DNA of 64,000 nt, taken from assembly GCF_001955695.1 (NCBI RefSeq), contig NZ_CP019236.1:248001-312000 (forward strand), written 5' to 3'. The notes below the pieces were generated by a model. The model had not been told where the DNA came from. It did no database searches and saw only the letters and a list, made by a program, of their open reading frames with translations. The stretch is from Rhodoferax koreense. GTDB lineage: Bacteria; Pseudomonadota; Gammaproteobacteria; Burkholderiales; Burkholderiaceae_C. This document shows positions 7,803-16,408 of this stretch, piece after piece. Position 1 is the first letter of the stretch. The number at the start of each line of letters is the position of its first letter. The translations under genes were made by a program, and so were the position numbers.

Positions 7803-8390
7803 TTACCGAAAGTAGCTTCGTCTCAAGCCTTCAATCATCTTCGTGTCGATCGCGCCGAGCTTCGCGGCATCATCAAAAGCCCCCTGGCTTTTCAACTCGA
7901 TTCGCCGGCGATCCAGGTCATTACTTGCATCGTTCGTCTCAACCAGACGCCCCTTGTCAAACACCAGCTCTTGAACGCGTCGGTACTCCCAGACCGGGTC
8001 GAATCCCCGGTGCGTCGACAGATCATCGATGAAGTCTCGGCCGATCACCACGCCGCCGGTGTAGCCAAGCGGCAGATTGACGTTCGAGAAACCCCAGTCG
8101 CAGAAGAACATTTCGTCTTCACGGACCGCTTGCACGCCATTGAGGCTGGGTGGTTCCAAGCGACGCGGGCCTGGTACCACTCTGGGGCGATGGTTAAGGG
8201 ACAGATCATGCAACTTTAGTTGGCCATCGACGACTTGGTACTGGGCGATGTACCCCCGCCAACAGGCCGTGCTTGTCATGAATGGGCGGTATCCCGCGTC
8301 GGCGGGAGAAAACGGTTGGCAATCGCTGCACGCCAACAGGACATGCTGTTCGCCACAGTGTTGCAGTGAATCATGGACCTGTGTCGTCAT
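7803..8390 (-). CDS. Hypothetical protein
   Basis: 195 residues, not recognised. The N-terminus holds two short Cys pairs (LQHCGEQH, ACSDC) and a well-formed segment STACWRGYIAQYQVVDGQLKLHDLSLNHR, the sort of beta-strand block seen in soluble immunity-like or accessory proteins. The C-terminal half is charged and ends KLGAIDTKMIEGLRRSYFR. No signal peptide or membrane helix. It points toward the phosphatase/zinc-ribbon genes on the opposite strand (convergent). Base composition is near that of the surrounding cargo. Confidence 0.65.
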   Translation of the reverse strand: MTTQVHDSLQHCGEQHVLLACSDCQPFSPADAGYRPFMTSTACWRGYIAQYQVVDGQLKLHDLSLNHRPRVVPGPRRLEPPSLNGVQAVREDEMFFCDWGFSNVNLPLGYTGGVVIGRDFIDDLSTHRGFDPVWEYRRVQELVFDKGRLVETNDASNDLDRRRIELKSQGAFDDAAKLGAIDTKMIEGLRRSYFR

Positions 8391-8660
8391 CGCCCGATGC
8401 TAATGCTTGCCCGAGATGTTGTGTCGGCAGCTTGCTGCCGCTCAGCGATGGCTGCCATCAGGATAAGCGTGGCTCGCGGTGCAAAGCCGACCGCTACAAA
8501 ATTCGACCCAGTCGAGTGGATCAGAGGCAGTTATGGGCAGCAGGAATGGTGGACGCCATGCGTGAGTCCTCAGTTCCCAGTGGAGATCTCGACCTTCACG
8601 CCATGTTCCCGCCTAGGCTCTGACAGCTTAGACGCACGAAGTTGAATGCGCCAATCAAAG
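8391..8660. other. Gap between two minus-strand cargo genes
   Basis: Plus-strand open frames here have no ribosome-binding site and no recognisable protein pattern. I see no further feature. Confidence 0.4.
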
Positions 8661-9176
8661 TCATGCAGCGTCACGATCGTCGCACTGAAAATCTCTAAAC
8701 CGCTCATCACGCGAGCGATGGCCTCCTCCGAGTGTCACCCATGAACTAGGCGCCAACGCGGCGCGCTCGCTCGCGGCACTCCAGACGACGCCGGTTGGCG
8801 CCCAGTTTGTGCATCCTGAAGGACCCACCGCAAAATTTGCACCGGAGCGACACTCAAGCACTATTACGGGTTCGCCCTTAACTGACCGCGCATCCCAAAC
8901 AGTGATGCGATCAACGATCTCCGTTCTTTTGAGACTGGAGGTTCTTCGCGAAGGTAACACCAGCCAAACAGTTCGGGTGGCAGGACCGTCCTCCAGAAAT
9001 GCTGTTAGGCCCTCAAAAGTGGGTGCTATCAACAGGAGTCGGGGTGTCACATCATCAGACTCCCGATCGCAGAATGCGCACAGGATCCCTGTCCAATCCC
9101 AAGCAATTCCGCAGTAATTGTTGGTTCCATCCGACACATCACTTATTGGTGACGGTGGAACGTCTTTTGAAACCAT
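8661..9176 (-). CDS. Hypothetical protein (possible)
   Basis: 171 residues on the minus strand, starting at an ATG preceded by GGGGTGAA, a plausible ribosome-binding site. Strand-like hydrophobic blocks (PRLLLIAPTFEGL, TVWLVLPSRR, EPVIVLECRSG) make it more protein-like than the 102-residue frame on the opposite strand. The last 40 residues look less ordered, so a frameshift or decay near the 3' end is possible. Not recognised. Confidence 0.45.
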   Translation of the reverse strand: MVSKDVPPSPISDVSDGTNNYCGIAWDWTGILCAFCDRESDDVTPRLLLIAPTFEGLTAFLEDGPATRTVWLVLPSRRTSSLKRTEIVDRITVWDARSVKGEPVIVLECRSGANFAVGPSGCTNWAPTGVVWSAASERAALAPSSWVTLGGGHRSRDERFRDFQCDDRDAA

Positions 9177-9222
9177 TTCACCCCGTTCCGTTTATGCAGC
9201 CGAAACCGGTTAGTTACGATGA

Positions 9223-9263
9223 GTGACTATAAGCCGGTGACTAAAAGCATATAACTATAGGCC
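9223..9263 (+). promoter_or_regulatory. Second set of three 14-bp direct repeats
   Basis: Units start at 9223, 9237 and 9251: GTGACTATAAGCCG, GTGACTAAAAGCAT, ATAACTATAGGCC. Period, unit number and the 24-bp gap to the next ATG (9287) are identical to those at 5392-5432. Confidence 0.65.
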
Positions 9264-9286
9264 GAGATTGGCTCGCAGTCAAACTT

Positions 9287-9376
9287 ATGTCGAGATTTGG
9301 AGACCATGTCGTATCTACAGCGTGAGCCGAGGTTTTTAAAGAAGTTGCGCGCTACCGTAGGGCTTAGCCAAGGAGT
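9287..9376 (+). pseudogene. Decayed XRE regulator, second copy
   Basis: The ATG at 9287 stands where the intact regulator starts relative to its repeats. Aligning nucleotides with 5456 onward gives a first frame that stops after 12 codons, and a second frame that continues as FLKKLRATVGLSQ, matching VLKQLRQAHGLSQ of the intact protein. Similarity ends soon after. It is a frameshifted, truncated duplicate. Confidence 0.6.
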
Positions 9377-9616
9377 CGGCGAACTCGTGGGGACACGTGT
9401 TCTATACCGGCGTCATCGCCGACGCAGCGTTCGTGGACTACTTGGAGCAAGGTGCATTGCCGACGCATCTTTAGGGAGTCCTGGCGAGGACTTCTGTGCA
9501 CGGGTCTGGCCCGCGTGTTTCGCGAGCGTCTGGCTGTAGCGGCCACGCTCCGCCACTTCATCAATTACCGGTATTGCGCTCGCCATGGTGCACACGTCGA
9601 CAAAGCGGGTTCGTGA
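9377..9616. other. Unassigned junk between XRE remnant and IS66 remnant
   Basis: Only short fragments of open frame occur, e.g. HVFYTGVIADAAFVDYLEQG around 9397-9460. They may be remnants of one or more lost genes. No family could be assigned. Confidence 0.35.
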
Positions 9617-9844
9617 GCCGGCTGTTCGTCGACAGCCTGCGCGCTGGGAAGCGTGCCGCAGCGATCATGAGCCTGCTGCATTCGGCCCGGATCAAGGGGC
9701 ACGATCCCACGCATATTTCAAAGACGTGCTCGAGCGGTCGCCGACCCAGCCGGCATCGCGCATCAGTGAACTGCTGCCGAATCTGGCACCCGCCGCCTGA
9801 TTGCGCTGGCCGTTCAGGTCAAGATTACTTGGCGGGACGCATAC
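9617..9844 (+). pseudogene. tnpC: Degenerate IS66 tnpC 3' end with terminal repeat
   Basis: LFVDSLRAGKRAAAIMSLLHSARIKGHDP in one frame continues, after a one-base shift near 9712, as YFKDVLERSPTQPASRISELLP in another. Together these match the last 60 residues of IS66 TnpC. A 27-bp terminal repeat in the same alignment as the others lies at 9818-9844 (GTCAAGATTAC ... ACGCATAC, with GCTTAC mutated to GCATAC). This is an old fourth IS66 copy. Confidence 0.8.
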
Positions 9845-9879
9845 GAGAAAACAGCAAAACCTGAGCGATCTGACTGGAC

Positions 9880-10611
9880 CTATCTAGAGGTTTTGAGCGG
9901 GGCCAACGCGCTTGCGCCATCGCGGATCTCAAGGGGCGAAGTTTCCGGACCGGCAACAACTTTGGAAACTGCAGTCAAGAACCCTGGTTTAAAGATTTGC
10001 CGTCCTGCATTGGTCAAAATCCTGCCATATGCATCTTTCTTCCACCCTTCATCAACAAGCAACCGCTCGCTAATGGCGTGTAATAAAGCGTCGCGCTCAG
10101 AACTGGTGAATGTCACTGTCGCAGGTAAAGCTTCAAACCCGATCGGTAATGATCGGTCATTTGCCGAAGGCGTTGACTTGACAGGGCCACTTCCGCCGCG
10201 TAAATCGATGGTGACATCGGTATTCGCTTTAAGTAGGTTAATCTCGCGTTTAAGCTTTTTATTCTCAGCTAGCACTGCTCCCATCAAAGCTCGAACCGCC
10301 GGATTATCAATCTGATCTAAGACCGTCGTGAAAGGGTCCTCTGCAACTGGGCGGGGCTTTTTCTCTTCACCGCCCACATGTGCTGACCAAACTGCGATCA
10401 GTGCTTTGAAGTCGTCACCAGTACGATTGTGGATCGTCGATGCGGCGGGACCGCCCGCGATTTTTGCGTACTTCGCGACCGTCGCTATGGTGAAATCTTT
10501 GCTGCCACGTTCAGACTGTTCTTTGCAAACCGCATGAATTATTTCAAGATTGCGTTGCTTTCGCGGGTTTGATTTGGCTTTCAGTTGAACTAAAAAATCA
10601 TCAGGATGCAT
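9880..10611 (-). CDS. gmtX: GmtX-like protein of the recombinase operon
   Basis: 243 residues. The N-terminal third (about 15-75: QRNLEIIHAVCKEQSERGSKD, then ATVAKYAKIAGGPAASTIHNRTGDDFKALI) looks like a helical DNA-binding unit and matches my recollection of GmtX. A coiled coil with AENKKLKREINLLKA follows near residue 125, then a C-terminal region of strands and helices. It is the last gene of the gmtY-gmtZ-radA-gmtX operon, 19 bp after the radA stop. Known: GmtX is the third conserved component of gamma-mobile-trio islands. Its exact role, probably helping the recombinases, is inferred. Confidence 0.75.
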   Translation of the reverse strand: MHPDDFLVQLKAKSNPRKQRNLEIIHAVCKEQSERGSKDFTIATVAKYAKIAGGPAASTIHNRTGDDFKALIAVWSAHVGGEEKKPRPVAEDPFTTVLDQIDNPAVRALMGAVLAENKKLKREINLLKANTDVTIDLRGGSGPVKSTPSANDRSLPIGFEALPATVTFTSSERDALLHAISERLLVDEGWKKDAYGRILTNAGRQIFKPGFLTAVSKVVAGPETSPLEIRDGASALAPLKTSR

Positions 10612-10630
10612 TTGATTCTTTCAACTGTGG

Positions 10631-11968
10631 TCAAGCTTTGCCATCATGCAGGTCGCGAACGGATTCAATTGCATCCTCTATTCGGTCCACCAAATGAACG
10701 GTCAATCCTTCGATCGGTTTCTTGGGGGCATTAGCTCGTGGAATAAGCGCGACGCGGAAACCCAATTTTGCTGCTTCCTTTAAACGCTCCTGTCCGCGTG
10801 GGGCGGGACGCACCTCTCCGGCTAGTCCGACTTCCCCAAACGCCACAAAGCCCGTCGGAAGAGCCTTGCCTCGAAGGCTACCGTGAATAGCGAGCAGAAC
10901 AGCCAAATCGGCCGCGGGCTCGCTGATCCGTACACCACCCACTGCGTTGATAAACACGTCCTGGTCGGTGCATGAAATTCCTGCATGACGATGCAGCACG
11001 GCGAGGAGCATCGCTAACCGGTCCTTCTCTAAGCCGACGCTGAGCCGCCTCGGATTTGCTCCACCACTGTCCACCAGCGCCTGTATCTCGACCAAGAGCG
11101 GTCGAGTGCCTTCTAAAGTGACTAGCACGCATGATCCTGGAACTGGATCTTCATGGGTCGAAAGAAATAGAGCGCTAGGGTTTGTCACTCCCTTGAGCCC
11201 TCTTTCGGTCATACCGAAGACCGCAAGTTCGCACATTCCAAATCGGTTTTTTATGGCTCTGACAAGCCGGAAACTTGAGTGCGAATCACCCTCGAAGTAG
11301 AGCACCGTGTCGACTATGTGCTCCAACACGCGAGGGCCTGCGAGTGCACCGTCCTTCGTCACGTGCCCGACGAGAACGATGCTGCACCCTGTTGCCTTAG
11401 CCGTTCTTGTGAGATGAGAAGCGCATTCCCTGACCTGGGCGACCGACCCGGGAGCGGATGTCAACTCTTCACTGTACAAAGTCTGAATGGAGTCGATGAT
11501 CACAAAAGCTGGCTTTGTTGCGTCGATCGTTTGGAGAATCTTTTCAAGATTGATCTCAGTGAGAACGTGGATTGGCCTGTCTCCAAAACCAAGACGCTGC
11601 GCACGTAGTGCAACCTGATGTGCACTCTCCTCTCCGCTGACATATAAGACATCCATGGCCTGTGACAGCGATGCGGCCGCCTGCAACAGGAGCGTTGATT
11701 TGCCGATACCGGGATCGCCTCCGATCAGCACAACTCCTCCAGCCACGATGCCTCCGCCTAGCACTCGATCTAGTTCATCTAGGCCAGTAGGTATTTGGCG
11801 TACGTCCTCTGCGGGTATTTGGTTGAGAAGCTTCGCAGGCTGACTTGCAGCAAGACCTTTAAAGCGATTTTTGCTTGGCCCAGTGCTCTCGGCTCGGGTT
11901 TCAATGAGCGTGTTCCATGAGCCGCAGTTGGGGCATTTCCCTAGCCACTTCGCTGTGACCCCCCGCAT
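10631..11968 (-). CDS. radA: Element-borne RadA/Sms DNA repair ATPase; zinc-finger start out of frame
   Basis: 445 residues in frame from ATG 11968. It has GKCPNCGSWNT (second zinc knuckle), Walker A GGDPGIGKST, the RadA hallmark KNRFG, and a Lon-like C-terminal domain, so it is otherwise full length. The natural start is very probably ATG 11997: MAKTAYTCSECGG continues exactly what is missing, but a run of six G (11959-11964) shifts it out of frame, and seven would restore it. Two starts are thus possible: 11997 overlaps the gmtZ end by 29 bp, while 11968 directly follows the gmtZ stop (TGAATG). RadA processes recombination intermediates. It resembles, but clearly differs from, the chromosomal radA at 16757. 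Confidence 0.85.
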   Translation of the reverse strand: MRGVTAKWLGKCPNCGSWNTLIETRAESTGPSKNRFKGLAASQPAKLLNQIPAEDVRQIPTGLDELDRVLGGGIVAGGVVLIGGDPGIGKSTLLLQAAASLSQAMDVLYVSGEESAHQVALRAQRLGFGDRPIHVLTEINLEKILQTIDATKPAFVIIDSIQTLYSEELTSAPGSVAQVRECASHLTRTAKATGCSIVLVGHVTKDGALAGPRVLEHIVDTVLYFEGDSHSSFRLVRAIKNRFGMCELAVFGMTERGLKGVTNPSALFLSTHEDPVPGSCVLVTLEGTRPLLVEIQALVDSGGANPRRLSVGLEKDRLAMLLAVLHRHAGISCTDQDVFINAVGGVRISEPAADLAVLLAIHGSLRGKALPTGFVAFGEVGLAGEVRPAPRGQERLKEAAKLGFRVALIPRANAPKKPIEGLTVHLVDRIEDAIESVRDLHDGKA

Positions 11969-14950
11969 TCACTGCAGGTGTAAGCTGTTTTGGCCATCGT
12001 TTTGGTTTCCGTATGAGGTTATTTTGAGACCAGGACGAGCGAGCACCCGCTGCGGCAATCCCGTTGAAATTTCTCCTTCGATTAACTCTTGGGTCGCTTC
12101 AACCAATCCAATTTCTTGCAACAGGCGTGTTCCTTCGACGAAGTCGAGAGCGGTCTTCAACGATCCAGTTCTCGCTTGGATGAGTTGCATGACTGCATTG
12201 CCGGCGGCGAGTTGTTGCTCAGGCGTGAGTTTAAAGAAGACAGGGCCTAGTCCGTTCATTTCGAGCATGACATCGAGTGTTTGGCTTCTTTCCAAGCACG
12301 GTTTACGTGCATCGATTTCCGGATATACGACAGCGTTCTCGCACAAGACTTGTAGTTGATGGAGTTTCGAGGCATCTTGGTAGAAACCAACTTTCACATC
12401 AGATATATTTCCAGCGGCGACCAATTGAACTGCGCCTTTGTGTTCGTCATTTAAGATCTCTAAGCTTCGCCGAATCAAATGGTAAGTAGCCTGCAAATCA
12501 TTGACTGCTTTACTTAGGCCTTCAGCCTCGGCCTCATACCTCTGTTGAAATTTTTGCAGATCTAGTGCACCGGTAAACGCTAGGCCGGCATTCTCGCAAT
12601 CGAACCGTTGATTTTCCAAATCGGAGACTTTGGCCTGCAAGTCGTTATGTCGCTCGGACTGTTCATGAGCAAGAAAACTCAAGGTGTTGAAATGCGCATG
12701 TAGACCTGGTAAAAAAGCAGGCCCTGTTAGAAAGAATCTGCAACGTGGGCAGTTTCTCTCTTTTGGCCATCCAGGTACCGGACCAAAAGAGCCTTTTCTC
12801 TCAAGTTCCTCTCCGCCGCTGCTACACATCGATGCTGATACGGGGCAAATTCCCTTATCTTCCACAATGAAAGACGCGGCGCTGCTCTGTTCTACGGCTG
12901 CCGCAAATGCATCGGGCGAAAAGCAAGCTAATCGATTTTCAAGCTGTTCAACTGAAGCGTCTTTCAACCATCGAATGTGATTTTTCTGATCAATTTCCAA
13001 CTGCCGCCGTTCGGCTAACTCCATGGTTTCACGCATGTATTCCTTACCAAACTTGGTGTAATAGATCGTCATGAGAATGCGCGAATGGCCTGCGATCAAC
13101 TTAGAAACCACAGCAAGAGGCAGTTGCACATCGAGAACTAAATAGCTGATCAGTGACACGCGCAGGCTATGCATTGGGTAATGCGTGGTGCGCCGGTCAC
13201 TGTGTGCAAACTCAATTTGACTTCCGTCTTCTAGTCGCTCACCACGTTGATGCACCATCCTTTGTAAATCGTGCAATAGATGAAACCAGGGAACATCCAA
13301 TGCGGCTGATGTAATCGGCTTCTTCTTGTCATCTCCTTGGCCTGCTGCATCCCTGAATAAAAAGCATGCCGCGCCGCGCTCAGCTAAGACACTGGGAGCC
13401 GGCTTTATTCTTCCAAAATGTTTGGCGTCAAGGGTATTCCATGGCGTGGGTTCAATGATCGGGTTATACCGTTCCTGCCAATTGCGCAGTTTTTCGAGCC
13501 AGTAAAGAACTTCCGCGTGAGCCCATGGGATCACGTATCCCTTTTTGTTTTCGGGTTTATTGATGTCGGCTGTCTTGTTCGTGTTTACATAAATGCCAGC
13601 ATCCGCTTCGTTAAGCGTTCTATGAAAAACACCGGTTTGGCGGGGGCGTGCAGGCGTGCCTCGAGCTAAGGTTGATTCACTACGTACGAACGTTCCAGTC
13701 CCAGCTCCGTTGGTGCGCACGTATCGCCAAGTATCCGATTCACCGGAATCAAGCATCCGAACTTGGAAAGTGCGAAGTGGAAGCTCAAGTTTTAGATACA
13801 GTGCCACAGCACGAACCGGGCTCCACATCTCTGTGACAATCTCTGGGAGATTATTTTGCTGCTGCTCCCATCTACTGGTTTCACGGTATCGAATAACACA
13901 ATCGGGATCCCCATGATCCGGCGGAATAAAATCGATATAAAACCAGTCGCCGCCAGCAGGATCACCACGATCATCTTGCATTCGCTTCCAATCACAGAAA
14001 TTCGGACCTTGTGCCACCATTTTCCGGAGGTCGTTGATATAGCGTATCGAGAGCGGGGCCCGCACGGACTCATTAGGAGTTTCAAGGCCAGAATAACTAG
14101 CCTTTTTAAACGGGTTTCGCAAATCAGTGGGAATAACTCGATTTTCATCTGAGCCATCGCTGAAAGAAAATTTCTCTTTAAGTACCCAGTCCAAAAATTC
14201 CGTGACATAGTTATGCACAGAAACGTCCGTTGACGCTTTAATCCCAGGGTTTCGAAGTTTTGATGTCACATACGATTCAAGAAAATCCGGCAATGAATTT
14301 TTCCGACTGAAAAAAGCAAGCGGATTTTGTGTGACATTTTTGGGAATAAGATACCTATCAAAAAATGCTCTTACAGCATTGAGCCGCTTTTCTCTCGGTG
14401 AGTCTGGCAATGTTATCCACTCACGAGCAAAATCACACCATGGCCCCATTTTTGGATGCGGCTGACGAATGTCTGGAAAATCGAGATTACTTCTATGCTT
14501 GTTATATCTAGTGGTATCCCTAGGGAACGGGTGCATCAGGCCCGATTGAACAACCCTATAGCCGTCGCCATCAATAGAAGAGAAATATGTATATAAAACC
14601 CAATTCAAAAATTCAGAAATCGTTCCATGATATTGATTGATCGTGCTCTTGGATAGGTCGAAATCATTTTTGAGTATCGAGACAAAATCAGGCAGCTGAC
14701 TACTTGAGTCAAAGAGTGCAACTGGATCTTTGCTTATTGAGTTTTTTTTAATGTATCCAAAGAAAAAGCAAGTTAAGGCGGTCTGCTTTGTGTAGCGATT
14801 AGTTGTCTCCAAACTAAACCACTCTGCAGCATACTTGGACCAGGCGGCGAATTCTTTGTCAGATTGGCAAAGGAATTTAAAATCTGCGTCGAAAGTCAGA
14901 TCGATATTTTCGGGTCCACCCAGTCGGTTATAGTTTCTTTTTCTCGCCAT
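11969..14950 (-). CDS. gmtZ: GmtZ-like large tyrosine-recombinase-fold integrase
   Basis: 993 residues. The catalytic part has HSLRVSL near residue 595 (HxxR box), LIAGHSR near 620 and a Tyr pair (IYYTK) near 630, the layout of tyrosine recombinases. The N-terminal 290 residues contain a duplicated module: a block with LPDF...FLNWVL...HPF (about 75-145) is repeated as LPDF...FLDWVL...NPF (about 211-285), probably two core-binding domains. After the catalytic region come a Cys cluster (ICPVS, CSSGG, CPRCRFF; about 690-760) and a long coiled coil. It lies 9 bp after gmtY. Composition is AT-rich relative to the chromosome. Size and context match GmtZ. Confidence 0.8.
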   Translation of the reverse strand: MARKRNYNRLGGPENIDLTFDADFKFLCQSDKEFAAWSKYAAEWFSLETTNRYTKQTALTCFFFGYIKKNSISKDPVALFDSSSQLPDFVSILKNDFDLSKSTINQYHGTISEFLNWVLYTYFSSIDGDGYRVVQSGLMHPFPRDTTRYNKHRSNLDFPDIRQPHPKMGPWCDFAREWITLPDSPREKRLNAVRAFFDRYLIPKNVTQNPLAFFSRKNSLPDFLESYVTSKLRNPGIKASTDVSVHNYVTEFLDWVLKEKFSFSDGSDENRVIPTDLRNPFKKASYSGLETPNESVRAPLSIRYINDLRKMVAQGPNFCDWKRMQDDRGDPAGGDWFYIDFIPPDHGDPDCVIRYRETSRWEQQQNNLPEIVTEMWSPVRAVALYLKLELPLRTFQVRMLDSGESDTWRYVRTNGAGTGTFVRSESTLARGTPARPRQTGVFHRTLNEADAGIYVNTNKTADINKPENKKGYVIPWAHAEVLYWLEKLRNWQERYNPIIEPTPWNTLDAKHFGRIKPAPSVLAERGAACFLFRDAAGQGDDKKKPITSAALDVPWFHLLHDLQRMVHQRGERLEDGSQIEFAHSDRRTTHYPMHSLRVSLISYLVLDVQLPLAVVSKLIAGHSRILMTIYYTKFGKEYMRETMELAERRQLEIDQKNHIRWLKDASVEQLENRLACFSPDAFAAAVEQSSAASFIVEDKGICPVSASMCSSGGEELERKGSFGPVPGWPKERNCPRCRFFLTGPAFLPGLHAHFNTLSFLAHEQSERHNDLQAKVSDLENQRFDCENAGLAFTGALDLQKFQQRYEAEAEGLSKAVNDLQATYHLIRRSLEILNDEHKGAVQLVAAGNISDVKVGFYQDASKLHQLQVLCENAVVYPEIDARKPCLERSQTLDVMLEMNGLGPVFFKLTPEQQLAAGNAVMQLIQARTGSLKTALDFVEGTRLLQEIGLVEATQELIEGEISTGLPQRVLARPGLKITSYGNQNDGQNSLHLQ

Positions 14951-14959
14951 TTTCTTGTC

Positions 14960-16408
14960 TTAATCGAAATGTTTTTTAAAATAATCACTCAAGCTTAACT
15001 GCGGAAATCCAAAATCCACAGGGTTTGATGCTGGGGTGATGTTTAAGTCGGAATTTTCGGATGTTATCTCTTCAAAGATCTTCGATATTTGATTTATATC
15101 TGGCTCGGTATATACGACTTGCGCCTTCATTGATTTATGGTGAAGGGCCTTTTTTATTACTAATTCATTTACCTTGGCTTCAGCAAGTCGGCGTCCAAAA
15201 TCATGCCGATGGCCATGAGGAGTTGTGCCCTCAAATTTCGAATAGGAGAGTCCAATTCTTTTGACTGCTGCTTTATGGGCGGATTGGAAAGAATCAAGCG
15301 CGTAGGGTTTTCCAGAGAGGGTAACAAATGCAAACGGGTGATCATTGAATTGCGCTCTGCGAATTAAATAAAGAGACCAAATTTTTAGGAAGAGCTCGCC
15401 CGCCCATGTTGGGAACCAATGTACGTGCATGCTTTTCGTGCTGTCGGTTAGTAAATTGTTTTTCCAGCCTGCATACATCTGGCTGGTATCCTTGTAGTCT
15501 GTCCGCGGGAGAAGACCATATTTGCCCTTCAGATAATTTGCTCTATTTGTATTGATCGGTTTTCCTATGGCGTCCTTCCAATCTAAGGGAGCTTTGCCTT
15601 CAGATGGGTGAAAGACTCGGACATTTGCCATTTGAGGATTGATGACGTCTGGTCGTATATCATGGACGTATATGTGAAACGGCTCGGAAACGCGCAGCCC
15701 ACCATAATGCATCAGCATCGTGATTAAGATGTCCCTCAGATTCAATCCACCAAGTCCATCGGATGAGTTCTTGCGTGGAACCAAGAAGCCGTTAAATAAT
15801 AATTTTCCAATTGAATCACCCGGAAAGCGTTTTGTCGCCGCGTGATCTATGGCTGGCTCTCTTTTTAGTAGGACGTTTCTAGCTTGGCTCATTTCGATCG
15901 CTGCGACGTTCTTATTCCACGTGTGTCCTAAAAATGCGTTCCTGTTTGCATGCTGCCAAGATGCCCAAGCGAGAATCTCTTCGACATGATTGGCAGGCCT
16001 CCAGGGATTTATAGGGCTTTGGGAGTAACCTTCTTTTACCATCCAATCAGAGAACTCAGACAATGGACCAACTAACTGCCTGACCAATGTTGAATTTTTC
16101 CCAGTCCAATAAAGCTCACTCGGATCTTTCCCATCAGCTCCAACGGTTCCTGAATAAAGTCGCTTCACGAAGCCGCCGAATAGCTTGTCTGCACTCGAGA
16201 AGATATTCTGATTTGAGCTTATGTAGTCGATCAGTAAGCTTACCGCTTGATGTAGTTTTATTAGCCAACTCGCGCTTCGATAAAGGTTTTCTTCGACAAA
16301 GCGTAGAAGCGGAATAATTGGACCATTGTCTGTAAGTATTACCAAGGCATTGGTCGTGACGCCAGTATTGTCGGTAATAAGATTGCAATATCGGCGAACG
16401 TGATTCAT
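14960..16408 (-). CDS. gmtY: GmtY-like tyrosine recombinase
   Basis: 482 residues with a complete tyrosine-recombinase set: Arg in MHYGGLRVSEP (about residue 238), HGHRHDFGRRL (HxxR, about 400), ALHHKS (about 422) and the likely nucleophile Tyr in AQVVYTEPD (about 434). The N-terminal 180 residues are helical and probably bind the core site. First gene of the minus-strand recombinase operon, adjacent to the element's right end, which is the usual place for an integrase. Strongly AT-rich. Matches the gamma-mobile-trio recombinase GmtY in size and motif spacing. Confidence 0.82.
   Translation of the reverse strand: MNHVRRYCNLITDNTGVTTNALVILTDNGPIIPLLRFVEENLYRSASWLIKLHQAVSLLIDYISSNQNIFSSADKLFGGFVKRLYSGTVGADGKDPSELYWTGKNSTLVRQLVGPLSEFSDWMVKEGYSQSPINPWRPANHVEEILAWASWQHANRNAFLGHTWNKNVAAIEMSQARNVLLKREPAIDHAATKRFPGDSIGKLLFNGFLVPRKNSSDGLGGLNLRDILITMLMHYGGLRVSEPFHIYVHDIRPDVINPQMANVRVFHPSEGKAPLDWKDAIGKPINTNRANYLKGKYGLLPRTDYKDTSQMYAGWKNNLLTDSTKSMHVHWFPTWAGELFLKIWSLYLIRRAQFNDHPFAFVTLSGKPYALDSFQSAHKAAVKRIGLSYSKFEGTTPHGHRHDFGRRLAEAKVNELVIKKALHHKSMKAQVVYTEPDINQISKIFEEITSENSDLNITPASNPVDFGFPQLSLSDYFKKHFD

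Noticed and set aside
8809..9117. 102-codon plus-strand frame
   Set aside because: The minus-strand frame over the same bases has a ribosome-binding site and more protein-like hydrophobic blocks.
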